A stretch of 64,000 bases of DNA. Origin: Bacteroidota bacterium (GTDB taxonomy: Bacteria; Bacteroidota; Bacteroidia; Flavobacteriales; Schleiferiaceae). Shown here one piece after another: positions 17,890 to 27,600 of this stretch. The DNA is taken from assembly GCA_016868755.1 (NCBI GenBank), contig VGFU01000005.1, forward strand, positions 1 to 64,000, written 5' to 3'. Numbering within the stretch: position 1 is the stretch's first letter; each line of letters opens with the position of its first letter. Under the pieces are notes generated by a model. That model did not search any database. It had not been told where the DNA came from and saw only the letters and a list, made by a program, of their open reading frames with translations. The translations under genes and the position numbers were made by a program.

Positions 17890-18746
17890 TGGTCCGTTTT
17901 CCCCTGATTTGGTCGGCCGCGGCAGCCCTAGCGCTCGCTTCGTGCCAAGACATCATTGACGTAGAACTACCCGAGGGCGAAACCCGCCTCATCGTCAATG
18001 GCCGCGTAACCGACGGCGATTCCGCCCGAGTCGACGTGAAGTGGAGCGTTCCCTACCTGAACACGAACCCCAACGAGCCTGTGACCAATGCGCTGGTTGT
18101 GCTTTATGAAGATGGGGTGGCGGTCGATACCCTACCGCACCGTGCTAACGGTCGGTACCAGTCAGATTTTCGGGGCCAAGTCGGGCGCAGCTACCGCGTC
18201 GCGGTAAGCGTTCCCGAACGCGACGGCTACCCGAGCGGAACCTGGACATCTGCCACCGAAGCACTGAACCGCTGCAACGACGCTGATTCTATCTACTCGC
18301 AGTACCTGCCGCGCGCTCCCTTTCAGCAGGAAGGCCGCTACGTATTCCTTCACTGGTCCGAGGCTCCGGGCAAGGGCGACCACTACCGCCTGCGCATTTT
18401 TCGCAACGACACCCTCGAGAACCAAACTTTTGACCTGACGGTATTTAACGACGACTTCAACGACGGGTTTGTGTTTCCCACTCCGCCGTCGATCCCCGCT
18501 ATTCAGATTGCGGGCCCCGACTCGGTAGGGGTGCGCTACAAAGTCGAGCTGGGCAGCATCAGCGTGGGGCTTTACAGCTACCTAAACTTGCTGCGCGAGC
18601 AAACGCTGCAGGTGGGCGGACTTTTTGATCCACCGCCGGCGCCGATCATTGGGAACATATTTCGCCAGGGCGACGAAAACGACTACGCGTTGGGGTACTT
18701 CTACGCCAGCGCCATTCGCACGGCGGAAGTGACGATCAGCCAGTAA
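17889..18746 (+). CDS. DUF4249 outer-membrane lipoprotein, partner of the TonB receptor
   Basis: A lipoprotein signal (LIWSAAAALALASCQ, lipobox ASC) is followed by the DUF4249 pattern DIIDVELPEGETRLIVNGRVTDGDSARVDV, YRSDF-like repeats (NGRYQSDFRGQVGRSYRVAV) and a FNDDFNDGFVF segment. The ATG shares a base with the receptor stop, so both are made together. DUF4249 proteins nearly always follow this TonB receptor subtype. By analogy with the SusC/SusD pairs it may cap the receptor or bind its ligand, but no ligand is known. 285 residues, full length. The next gene has its own promoter. Confidence 0.86.
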   Translation: MVRFPLIWSAAAALALASCQDIIDVELPEGETRLIVNGRVTDGDSARVDVKWSVPYLNTNPNEPVTNALVVLYEDGVAVDTLPHRANGRYQSDFRGQVGRSYRVAVSVPERDGYPSGTWTSATEALNRCNDADSIYSQYLPRAPFQQEGRYVFLHWSEAPGKGDHYRLRIFRNDTLENQTFDLTVFNDDFNDGFVFPTPPSIPAIQIAGPDSVGVRYKVELGSISVGLYSYLNLLREQTLQVGGLFDPPPAPIIGNIFRQGDENDYALGYFYASAIRTAEVTISQ

Positions 18747-18774
18747 GCGCTCAGCTTACTATAGTTCAGTCTGC

Positions 18775-18782
18775 TACCTTTG
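18775..18782 (+). promoter_or_regulatory. -7 box for the MscS gene, 4 nt from ATG
   Basis: TACCTTTG with exactly 4 nt (TAGT) before the ATG; a leaderless transcript is predicted. Confidence 0.7.
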
Positions 18783-18786
18783 TAGT

Positions 18787-20055
18787 ATGGACTTGATAAA
18801 CCCTGGGCATTGGACCCGATCCCTTTTTGACCAAAGCGGACTTAGCGATTGGTGGATCAGCAGCTTAACGGTGCTCATCGACCTCGCTGTCCTCGTGGTC
18901 GCCAGCCTCCTCGCCGACTTCTTTGTGCGCCGCATCGTGGTTTCGATCATTCGCCGCGCGGTGGAACGAAGCAAAGCCACTTGGGACGACCACTTTTTTA
19001 AAGAGCGCGTCTTTCAGGCCGTAGTCCATATTCTTCCAACCATGATCATTCGGGGCTTCCTGCCGGTTGTCTTCGAAGATTTGCCCAAGTGGGTGGCTCC
19101 GCTTGATAAATTCCTCGGAATTGTACTCATTTATCAGATTGTAATCGTGATCAACCGCGCTGCCCGCGCGTCGTCGCACGTGGTGGAAGAGCTGGAGGCA
19201 TTTAAGGACAAGCCGGTGCGTACCCTGCTCTCGGTCGTCCTCTTCTTGTCGTGGCTCATTGGCGGATTGGCCGTCATCTCGGTGCTTTCCAATACCTCCC
19301 TCGCCAGCATCCTCGGGGCCCTCGCCGGCGCCACCGCGATTTTCGTGCTGATCTTTCAGGACGCCATCAACGGACTCCTCGCCAACTTTCAAATCGTACT
19401 CTACGACCTGGTTAAAAAAGGCGACTGGATCACCTTTGAGAAGTTTGGCGTCGACGGCGACGTGGTGAGCATCGACTTAACCACGGTCAAAATCAAGAAC
19501 TTCGACAACACCATTTCGTCGGTTCCAGCTAAGGCCTTTGTCACCGATTCGTTTGTTAACTGGCGCGGAATGCGCCTTTCTAAAGTGCGGCGCATCAAGC
19601 GAAGCATGGTCATTGACCTCGAGAGCGTGCACTTTATCGACGAGGCGGAACTCCAAGAATTCCGCAAAATTCAGCGCGTACAGTCCTACCTTGACGCCCG
19701 CGAAGCCGATATCGCAGCGCACAATTCAGAACATGGCGCCGACAAAACCCACCCCGTCAACGGCCGCCACATGACCAACTTGGGCGTTTTTAGGGCTTAT
19801 GCCGAAGCCTACCTACAGGAGCACCCCAAGGTCTCTAAAAAGCAAAGCATTATGGTCCGCCAGCTCGCCATGCAGGGCGAGGGAATTCCGCTCGAAATCT
19901 ACTGCTTTGCAACCACGATTGTTTTTGAAGACTACGAAGCCGTTGCCGCCGACCTTTTTGACCACCTGATCGCCGCAGTACCCAGCTTCGGGCTGCACCT
20001 CTTTCAGGCTCCCACGGCCCAGAGCATGCGTGCCAGCGGGCATCCCGCCGCATGA
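18787..20055 (+). CDS. Mechanosensitive ion channel, MscS family (YbdG-like)
   Basis: An inner-membrane channel that opens on osmotic downshock. There are about four to five hydrophobic segments in the first 190 residues. The pore helix region is SLASILGALAGATAIFVLIFQDAINGLLANFQIVLYD, followed by the MscS beta domain GDWITFEKFGVDGDVVSIDLTTVKIKNFDNTISSVPAKAF and a C-terminal alpha/beta domain. At 422 residues it matches the YbdG subgroup (about 415), which has an insert in the C-terminal part. The last 4 nt overlap the ruvC start (ATGA), so ruvC is translated from the same mRNA. Confidence 0.92.
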   Translation: MDLINPGHWTRSLFDQSGLSDWWISSLTVLIDLAVLVVASLLADFFVRRIVVSIIRRAVERSKATWDDHFFKERVFQAVVHILPTMIIRGFLPVVFEDLPKWVAPLDKFLGIVLIYQIVIVINRAARASSHVVEELEAFKDKPVRTLLSVVLFLSWLIGGLAVISVLSNTSLASILGALAGATAIFVLIFQDAINGLLANFQIVLYDLVKKGDWITFEKFGVDGDVVSIDLTTVKIKNFDNTISSVPAKAFVTDSFVNWRGMRLSKVRRIKRSMVIDLESVHFIDEAELQEFRKIQRVQSYLDAREADIAAHNSEHGADKTHPVNGRHMTNLGVFRAYAEAYLQEHPKVSKKQSIMVRQLAMQGEGIPLEIYCFATTIVFEDYEAVAADLFDHLIAAVPSFGLHLFQAPTAQSMRASGHPAA

Positions 20056-20648
20056 AGCAGCGCGTTTTAGGCATCGATCCGGGTACCGTGGTAATGGGCT
20101 TCGGCGTAATCGACCGCGACGGCTCGGCGATGAGCCTCGTGGACCTGGGGAGCGTGAAGTTTTCAGCCGCCAAAGAATCGGTAGCGCGCCTAGGTGACAT
20201 TCTGAGGGCTGTCGAAGAACTCCTAGACCGGTTTCAGCCCGATGCCGTTGCCGTCGAGGCCCCTTTTTTTGGCAAAAACGTGCAGTCCATGCTCAAGCTC
20301 GGTCGCGCCCAAGGAGTGGTGCTCAGTGCTGGCCTGCGCCGCGGCCTTACGGTGGCGGAATATCCGCCCGCCGTGGTCAAGCGCCGAATCTCGGGGCGAG
20401 GAGCCGCGTCTAAGGAACAACTCGCCGGATTTTTGGCGGGTATGTTCCGCCTTCCCGACGATCCCAAGCGGGCCCTTGACGCCACCGACGCCCTGGCCGT
20501 CGCCGCGTGCCACGCGTTAACGGTCGATCGAGCCGCGGTCTTGAGCAGCGCGGTCTCGGGTTCGCTTCCGGCAAAAAAGAAAGGTTCACCCCGCTCCTCT
20601 TCCTGGGCGCAGTTTTTGGCCCAAAACCCCGACCGAGCCGCCGAATAA
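20052..20648 (+). CDS. ruvC: Crossover junction endodeoxyribonuclease RuvC
   Basis: Cuts Holliday junctions after RuvAB branch migration. The acidic active-site pattern is visible: D in RVLGIDPGTVVMGFGVI, E in DAVAVEAPFFGKNVQSMLKLGRAQGVVL, and the pair in DATDALAVAACH; the KRRISGRGAASKEQLAGFL loop is also typical. The 198 residues include a short C-terminal extension (KKKGSPRSSSWAQFLAQNPDRAAE). It is co-translated with the MscS gene; ruvA and ruvB are not in the window, as is usual outside Proteobacteria. Confidence 0.96.
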   Translation: MKQRVLGIDPGTVVMGFGVIDRDGSAMSLVDLGSVKFSAAKESVARLGDILRAVEELLDRFQPDAVAVEAPFFGKNVQSMLKLGRAQGVVLSAGLRRGLTVAEYPPAVVKRRISGRGAASKEQLAGFLAGMFRLPDDPKRALDATDALAVAACHALTVDRAAVLSSAVSGSLPAKKKGSPRSSSWAQFLAQNPDRAAE

Positions 20649-20701
20649 CCTGCCGCACGATGCGGTATCACGGCCCACTTGGCCCTAGGCAAAGCACAAA
20701 A

Positions 20702-20725
20702 AAACCCGGCGTTTCCGCCGGGTTT
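20702..20725. terminator. Bidirectional rho-independent terminator
   Basis: AAACCCGGCG pairs with CGCCGGGTTT across a 4-nt loop. A T-run exists on the plus side and a longer one on the minus side, so it serves ruvC and the convergent T9SS cargo gene. Confidence 0.87.
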
Positions 20726-20747
20726 CTTCGTACTAAAGCGACCTAAC

Positions 20748-22535
20748 TTAGTGGGTAACCACCACGTTGGCGCGAAGCTCGTTGCTGGCTCCGGGGGCTA
20801 CCACGACGTAGGCTCCGCTGGGAAGTCCGCTCACGTCAAGGGCAAGCTCGCCATCCACCACTGAAGCTTGGTTGGCCTGAAGCACCAAGGCACCGTTCAG
20901 GTCGTACACCGATACGCCCGCCGTGGGAACAAACCCGTTGAGCTTCAGGTACACCATGTGCTGGGCGGGGTTGGGGTACACCAGCGCGTCCACCACCACT
21001 TCTTCAGGCACGCCTGACGTGTTTTGCTCCATGATCAGCTGCAGGGTCGGAATCACGTTGCCGCTGAATCCGCGCACAAACCAGTTGTTGTCAGAACGCA
21101 CCAGTTCGCGCGGTTGCTCGCCCGCGGTCTGATCGTTTAGCTGGTAGGCCACCGCAGTTGAGTGGTTAAGGTAGAGGTCGGCATCAGAAGTATTTACACA
21201 AATGATGTATCGCTGATTATCATCCAGCTCAATCGGATCCGTGAACAGGTGCGTCACCAAGCTGTCTTGTGCATTGGTCGCATAGGTGTAGGTTTCCAAG
21301 GCTACCGGAGACGTATTGGTCACCGCGCAGTTCGGGTCATTCAAATCAGTAAAGGTGTCAAACCACTCATCAACCGAAATATCTACCGTCCGTCCAATCA
21401 GGGTGTCGGTATTTGACCATCCTGCAAATCGCACGCCTTTTAGCAACATTCGGTCGGCCTGCGGGTGGCGGAAGTGAATACACATTCCCCATGATGAGGT
21501 GAAGCTCGACGACTTGAAGGAGTTGTTGTCCAGCGGTTCTAGCGTACTACCGTCAACTCGGGCGTAGCTGAAGATGCTGTCGTTGATTACCGAAGCAAAG
21601 TCGATGTTGTTGTCGAGTGGGAACGATTCGTTAGCCACGTTCACGTTGTAGTTCACTTCATAAGCGCCCAAGGGGTAGCCGTTAAGTTGGAAGGGCGGGA
21701 AGGTGATGTAGCTCGAGTCGCCTGAGTTTAACGGGAACGACGACGTCGACATCGTATACACCGTCGTGGTGCCGCGCTTCACGGTTACGCTCGCAATGAC
21801 GTTAGCCTGGTTGGCTGAGCCGTCGTTGCGGGTCCAAAAGCCCAACTTCATTTTGAAGTCGCTGGTGTCTTGAGCGATCATCGACGGAACCGCCAGAGCC
21901 GGCGGATACATCGCCTCTGCGGGCGAAATGCTCATGTCGTTGGGGAACGCACCGATCTTGTTGCCCAAAAAGGCAACTACCGTTTGACCTCCCTCAATGG
22001 CCGTTCGCAGCATATCGCCGTCGGGACGGGCAATCATCGCAAACGGAATCGTCGCAAAACCTCCGTAGGCACCAGGTCCACAATTCAGTAGGGCATTGTC
22101 GCGGTTGTACAAAATGACAGCGCGAGCGCCAGCACGTTCCGCGAGGTAGACCTTGAGGCCAAATTCGCAGCTTCCACGTGCAATAAGTACGATTTTACCA
22201 GTTAGCCTGTTTTTTTGCCATGCTGAAGTCGTATCGAGGTTGCAGCCCTCGTACTTCAGCGGAATGCCTGGGTAGGCATTGCCCGTATTGGGGTCGGTCC
22301 CCACAACCGTGTTAACCCCTGCGGTACTATCATCCATCACGACTACGGTATCGAGCACCGCATCTGCAGGATTAAGTAGGTCCGCAAGGCCCCAGCCCGT
22401 CGCGTTTCCGTTGTTCGTGTGGGTCAAGCCGCCTTGAAGCGAGCTCGGAGACATGATGTTCAAGACCACTTGGGCCTGTGCAGCCCCCGCCGTCAAGAGC
22501 ACCAGTCCTAAAAGGTGTAGGATTCTCTTCATCAT
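20748..22535 (-). CDS. Secreted PA-domain protein with T9SS type A sorting domain
   Basis: A signal peptide (MMKRILHLLGLVLLTAGAAQAQ) leads into a protease-associated (PA) domain at about 75-195: KNRLTGKIVLIARGSCEFGLKVYLAERAGARAVILYNRD. The middle 300 residues look like beta-sandwich modules and contain no protease signature that I can find. The C-terminal 75 residues are a T9SS sorting domain (VYPNPAQHMVYLKLNGF, GVSVYDLNGALVL, LDVSGLPSGAYVVV), which directs export through SprA and attachment or release at the cell surface. A PA domain without a peptidase suggests substrate binding. Monocistronic, with a terminator downstream. Confidence 0.83.
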   Translation of the reverse strand: MMKRILHLLGLVLLTAGAAQAQVVLNIMSPSSLQGGLTHTNNGNATGWGLADLLNPADAVLDTVVVMDDSTAGVNTVVGTDPNTGNAYPGIPLKYEGCNLDTTSAWQKNRLTGKIVLIARGSCEFGLKVYLAERAGARAVILYNRDNALLNCGPGAYGGFATIPFAMIARPDGDMLRTAIEGGQTVVAFLGNKIGAFPNDMSISPAEAMYPPALAVPSMIAQDTSDFKMKLGFWTRNDGSANQANVIASVTVKRGTTTVYTMSTSSFPLNSGDSSYITFPPFQLNGYPLGAYEVNYNVNVANESFPLDNNIDFASVINDSIFSYARVDGSTLEPLDNNSFKSSSFTSSWGMCIHFRHPQADRMLLKGVRFAGWSNTDTLIGRTVDISVDEWFDTFTDLNDPNCAVTNTSPVALETYTYATNAQDSLVTHLFTDPIELDDNQRYIICVNTSDADLYLNHSTAVAYQLNDQTAGEQPRELVRSDNNWFVRGFSGNVIPTLQLIMEQNTSGVPEEVVVDALVYPNPAQHMVYLKLNGFVPTAGVSVYDLNGALVLQANQASVVDGELALDVSGLPSGAYVVVAPGASNELRANVVVTH

Positions 22536-22611
22536 AAGTGCGTTTAAAGTTTAGGTATGCGGAATTTAGAGAAAATTCCAATACCCTGAACTCAAGGCAC
22601 CTATAAAAAAA

Positions 22612-23019
22612 TTAAATGCTCGGAACTTCGAGGGCGCTTTGAAGGCGATGCGCCATCTCTACAAACTCCTCGGGCTCGAGCTGCAGCTTTGGGTTGGCAA
22701 AATTCAAGTCGGCTTCGCTTCGAAGCGGAACAACGTGCACGTGGGCGTGAGGCACTTCAAAACCCAACACGCTCAAACCAACGCGATTGCACGGCACGAC
22801 TAACTTTTGGGCCTCGGCGACCGCCCGAACTAAATCAAAAACCGCCTGGTAATCGGCTTCTGGAAGCTCAAACAAATTGTCAATCTCTACTTTCGGCACC
22901 ACTAAGGTGTGGCCGTGAGTTAGTGGACGGATATCCAAAAATGCAAAGGCACGATCCGTCTCAGCTACTTTATAGCACGGTACTTCACCTGAAATTATTC
23001 GTGAAAAAATACTAGCCAT
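22612..23019 (-). CDS. HIT family nucleotide hydrolase (Hint type)
   Basis: A 135-residue histidine-triad protein. The catalytic HAHVHVVPL motif sits at about residues 90-98, and the N-terminus MASIFSRIISGEVPCYKVAETDRAFAFLDIRPLTHGHTLVVPK is the standard Hint start. Members cleave the phosphoramidate bond of nucleoside 5'-phosphoramidates. The ATG lies 3 nt after the greA stop, so the two form an operon; the greA-HIT pair is common in Bacteroidota. Confidence 0.94.
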   Translation of the reverse strand: MASIFSRIISGEVPCYKVAETDRAFAFLDIRPLTHGHTLVVPKVEIDNLFELPEADYQAVFDLVRAVAEAQKLVVPCNRVGLSVLGFEVPHAHVHVVPLRSEADLNFANPKLQLEPEEFVEMAHRLQSALEVPSI

Positions 23020-23022
23020 GTT

Positions 23023-23493
23023 CTAGCGTTCTATGGAGACCACTTCAAGTTTCATGATTCCGCTCGGAACCTGAATCTCCGCCATCTCACCAGCTGATTT
23101 TCCGAGTAATCCTTTGCCAATTGGAGAGTTTACCGAAATCTTGCCCGACTTCAAGTCTGCCTCTTGTTCGCTGACCAAGGTGTACTTCATGGTCGCTCCA
23201 TTTGCAGGGTTGCGAACGGTGACCTTTGACAAAATGAGAACCTTGGAGGTATCGAACTGCGACTCATCTACAATTCGGGCATTAGCGACGAGCTCCTCCA
23301 TTTTTGATATTTTCATTTCGAGCAACCCCTGAGCCTCTTTCGCCGCGTCGTACTCGGCATTCTCACTCAAATCACCTTTGTCGCGTGCCTCGGCTATTTG
23401 CTCTGAAATGCGCGGACGCTCCACACTGCGCAAGTGCTCTAGCTCTTCTTTGAGCTTCTTAAATCCTTCGGGAGTGTAGTACGAAACGGACAT
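23023..23493 (-). CDS. greA: Transcription elongation factor GreA
   Basis: Rescues stalled RNA polymerase by stimulating cleavage of the backtracked RNA. The N-terminal coiled coil (YTPEGFKKLKEELEHLRSVERPRISEQIAEARDKGDLSENAEYDAAKEAQGLLE) carries the D and E residues at the tip that act in the polymerase channel (GDLSENAEY). The C-terminal FKBP-like domain has SVNSPIGKGLLGKSAGEMAEIQVPSG. 156 residues, normal length. First gene of the greA-HIT pair. Confidence 0.97.
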   Translation of the reverse strand: MSVSYYTPEGFKKLKEELEHLRSVERPRISEQIAEARDKGDLSENAEYDAAKEAQGLLEMKISKMEELVANARIVDESQFDTSKVLILSKVTVRNPANGATMKYTLVSEQEADLKSGKISVNSPIGKGLLGKSAGEMAEIQVPSGIMKLEVVSIER

Positions 23494-23516
23494 AATCTAT
23501 AGGGGTTAAAAGCGAA

Positions 23517-23540
23517 GAAGACCTCCGCGGGGAGGCCTTC
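23517..23540 (-). terminator. Hairpin terminator after the PorV-like operon
   Basis: On the minus strand GAAGGCCTCC pairs with GGAGGTCTTC (one G-T pair) across a 4-nt loop, followed by TTCGCTTTT. The T-run is interrupted, so strength is uncertain. It separates the T9SS operon from greA. Confidence 0.6.
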
Positions 23541-23562
23541 TCAGTCGAAAACCTAGTTCGCT

Positions 23563-24591
23563 TTACAGTACAATTGCGGTGCCAACGGTGTGGATTCCGC
23601 CAAACGAGGTATTCGTCATTCGGTAGGCATAGCTCAAATCAAGCTTGCCGTCGCCCATCGGAATGTTGAACGTAAATCCCGCCGCCGGGCCCGTGAGCGC
23701 TTCGGTGCGCAGGGCATCAAAGCGGTTGTCAAACTGCGCCCAGCTTGCGCGAAGGGCGAAGAGCTCCTTGTAGGCGTATTCCGCGCCCACCGTGAACTGG
23801 TCCTTCTTGAACGAATTTGAGATGAAGTTGCCGGCAAACGTGAGCTTGTGGCCCTCAATTAGCGTGAATCCCTTACTGGCGCCAATGGACAGCTGGGTAG
23901 GCAACTCAAAATCCTCAGAACGGTTTTGAAAACTGTTGGTGTACATTCCGGTTGGAACGGGAAGCACAATGCTCAAACCATCTCCACGGTACGAAAATGA
24001 CGGCCCAATGTTGCGCATCGTAATACCGAACGCAAAATCCTTAATGTCCTTCGGAACGTATTGAACTCCTGCATCAAAGCACACGCCTGTGGCGCTGAGG
24101 TTGTTGATGGTCGAGTTGTACAGCTTGATGTTGATACCGCCAAAGATGCTTTGGGTGAACTTCTTGGCGTACGCAATCCCAATCACGGTGGCCGACGGGC
24201 GGTACGAGCCTAGACCGCCATCCGGCTGGTCCTCAGTGGTAATCTCGATGTCGCCGTAATTCATGCTGTTCATATGGATGCCCAGCACCCCACCGTTGCC
24301 CGTAGGCGTAATGAGGCTCCCGGCGTTGAGCGCGATTCCGCTGCCCACCAACCACTGGGTGTTAGCAAAACCAGCTTGGAGGCCGTCGATGCGTGCGATG
24401 CCCGCGACGTTACCATAAAGGCCCTCAAAACCCCGAACGTTTGCTGTGTTGCCCTCACCCCAGCCCGCGGTGCGAGCCCAGGGATTTACGAGCAACTCTG
24501 AAGCACCCGCAGACCCAGAACGAACGGGGTTGCCTGCAAAAGCCGAGGCTGCGGCGAGCAGCGTGGCGGTAGCTAAAATCTTTTTCATCAT
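23563..24591 (-). CDS. PorV/PorQ family outer-membrane barrel protein
   Basis: A signal peptide (MKKILATATLLAAASAFAG) precedes the family's N-terminal AGASELLVNPWARTAGWGEGNTANVRGFEGLYGNVAGIARIDG block, followed by repeated barrel strands. Known members PorV and PorQ are T9SS components; PorV binds the SprA translocon and shuttles cargo to the attachment complex. The fit to the broad family is good, but this copy sits at the end of an operon with a TonB receptor and a giant secreted protein and not with por core genes. It is therefore more likely a dedicated paralogue than PorV itself. It lies 9 bp after the upstream stop. Confidence 0.82.
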   Translation of the reverse strand: MMKKILATATLLAAASAFAGNPVRSGSAGASELLVNPWARTAGWGEGNTANVRGFEGLYGNVAGIARIDGLQAGFANTQWLVGSGIALNAGSLITPTGNGGVLGIHMNSMNYGDIEITTEDQPDGGLGSYRPSATVIGIAYAKKFTQSIFGGINIKLYNSTINNLSATGVCFDAGVQYVPKDIKDFAFGITMRNIGPSFSYRGDGLSIVLPVPTGMYTNSFQNRSEDFELPTQLSIGASKGFTLIEGHKLTFAGNFISNSFKKDQFTVGAEYAYKELFALRASWAQFDNRFDALRTEALTGPAAGFTFNIPMGDGKLDLSYAYRMTNTSFGGIHTVGTAIVL

Positions 24592-24600
24592 CTCTCGGTC

Positions 24601-27600
24601 TTAGAAGCCAGTTGGGTTGAACGGACGCATCGTGCCAAACCACTTAACGATGGTTTGTCCAATGCCCGGAGCATCAATGTGAATCAAGTACACACCGCTC
24701 GCAATCGGAACTTGGTAGTTGTTGGTCAAATCCCAGTAAATCCACGTGTCACTGTTGTCTTTGCGCATCGTGCGTACCAACGAGCCGTCGGTCGAGTAAA
24801 TCGACACGGTACAGCGCGGCGGGAGGTTGGTGATCTTAACCCGATTATCGTTCTGTGATGTCTCGTACTGGCTAAGGCTATAGTACGGATTGGGCACCAC
24901 GCGGACCGTAGCCAGGGCGTTTTTAGCCGTCAGCGAGTCCCCCGTAATCGTTGCGGCATTGACGGTGCTAAACATGTACTTTGGGTTTCCTGTATTTGAG
25001 TTGTCGGTCACATAACGCTCGTAGGGGCGACCCATACGAATCTTTACGCGAGCCACCGACGGCAAGCCATTCGCTGCGGTGCGCGGCTCATACAAGTTGG
25101 CGTTATTAAAGCGCGGCTCCATAAGCGGAATGGACACCCACATCAACGACTTCGTTACGCGATTGCGGCTCAGAATATTGCTCATGTTACCAAAATCGGC
25201 GAAAAGCGGGTTCTGTGCTTCAACTGAGCCAGCGTAGTCCAAAGGAGTCCGCGACAGACCAGACTGCAGGTATGGCGCCAGGATGTACAGGTTGTGCTGA
25301 CCACCGAAGCGGTACCCACCGGTAACGTTGTCTGCCAATTGAGCGCGTTCGCGACTCGTCGGATTAAACAGCATGTCGTTGCCACGGTCGCCGATCATCC
25401 AGCTGTTCTCGCCAAATGCGATGTTGAGGCGAGTACCCGTTTCAAGATCAATCGCATAACCGGGGAACCACGACCAGCCCGTGGTCGTTGTGCTGCGCAC
25501 CAGTTCGCCGTTCACGAGATCCCATCCGAGGTCCGAGCGCAAGCGCCACTTGCGGGTTCCGCCCGCATTCAGCGAAGCGTCGTCACCCATTTCGAATACG
25601 GGTACACGCGTCCACTTCGAGCGGTCGTCAGTAAATACGATGTCCACGCTGTGCAATTCTGATGGGCTCATTCGAGCGGTAAAGGCACTCATCGACGAGT
25701 CAGCCGGTCCCATGCCCCAAATGGTGTTGGCACCCGAAAGTCCACGACCAATGAAGCTAGCGTAGGCAAACGGACCCCAAGTTCCGCCAATGATGGTCGA
25801 AAAACGTGACTTGTCATCACCGGGGAAATCTTTATAGAACGACCCAGGAGGTGTTGATACCGAATTATTTCCTGCAAGTAACCAGTTCGTTGGGCCATAG
25901 CTCGCGTCATCCGCTACACCAGTAAGCCAGGGTTTCGTTGGGTCGTCGTACACAACTTCTCCACCAAGAATGCTCTGATTGCGCACGTTCTCAATATCAT
26001 TTCCGGGAGCCTCCTGGTTACGGATATCGACTGAAATACCGAGTTCCGGAACTAATTGCTCCACAAGGAATGAAATAGAACCCGCTGAGGTTGCCACCAC
26101 GTCGCCCGCTTCGTCTTCAATGGCCCAGGTAGCGTTGGCATTGGTTCCACTGAAAATCATCGTGTAGTTACCCGACTTCACGCGCAAGGGATCAACCACT
26201 TTAATGTTCACCGGACCATTGCCCGCTTGGTAAACCGTTTGGTCGAGGCGGAAGTTGGTAACAATAGCGTCTTCAGACTCTTGGGTCAACTCCAGCTTGG
26301 TTCCGCCGTTACCCATACCCTCAATTCGGGTAATGATAGGGGCATCCCCGTAGTTAACCTTCTGAATAGTACCATTGGCCTCAGCACTAACCTGGTGCGG
26401 AATTCCCACATACTTCTTCACGTTGTTGCGGCCGGCCAGGTATGGGCGGCGTTGACCACCGGGGGTCAAAACTTGGTCAAACTTCTCGTATTCATTGTGC
26501 GCATAGGCAACCACAGAGAAGTAATACTCTCGGTGGTTAACAAGACGTCGATCAGTTCCCGTGGCGAAGGCATCCTCGGTTACATGGTATGAAGTTTTGA
26601 TACCGCTATTATTCGATGAAATGGTCATGTCTTGTGGCACAAGCAACTCCAAATCGGGGTCTAGCTCCCAGTTAATCATTCGCGTAACTCCATTCTTAAT
26701 GTCGCATTGAGCGATCAGGCGCGCCTGGCTCGGGTCGTAGCGATCGGCCATCGACACGTCGGCGTTCTTGAGCTGGTAAATCTGAAAGCCTTCAAACTTG
26801 TAGGTGTTGTCGTTGGCTTGAATCAACGGATCGATCTCTTCGTAGTCGAAGTTGTCGTTGTTTTGGCCGTCGCGGTACGAAAGCATCAGGACCACGGAGC
26901 GGTCGAGCTCCTGGATCTCCATGTCGGGCGCGTCGGGGCCGTTCAAGATCTGGAAGCAGTTGTCAAACAGGCTTTGGGCCTTGTCGTCGGCAATGATTAC
27001 ACGTTCCACAGAGTACAAGGGACCTGGATCGTTGGTGTTGCGCGCCCAAACGGCACCCGTCGTAATAAAGTTCAATGCACCTGGAGCCAGTGAGAACGGA
27101 CCAGCGTTGTGCAAGCCACGCTTGTCTTGCTGGTTGTTGGGAGATTCAAACCAATTCTGATCGACGATAGGTGCAGTTACACCCGTTGTATCAAAGGTGT
27201 TTCCTGGGTAGGCAAAAAGGGTCGCCAATCCAGAACCATCGGCGGTAAATCCATCACCATTACCCGTGCAACCAGGTCCACACGGGGTCTCCACAACCAA
27301 CGGGTTACCGTTTTTCCAACGAGACTGCATGTAGTTGTAGAATTCCGAAGCGTTGTTGGGGTTGCCCGAAAATGCTGAACCTGTATTGTTGTAGTACATG
27401 AAGCCCGACATGATGATGCGCTCGTTAACTCCAGTAACCGGATTTTCAGGGATGCACACGCCGTTGCGGTCGCGAACTCCATCGATACAGCCGTCGCGGT
27501 CGTTGTCACGGCCATCGAAATAGTCGGCAAAAGGTCCTTGGAAGAAGTCGAATCCAATTGCTGGCGGATTCATGCCGTATCCAATGGGACCTTCATCGTT

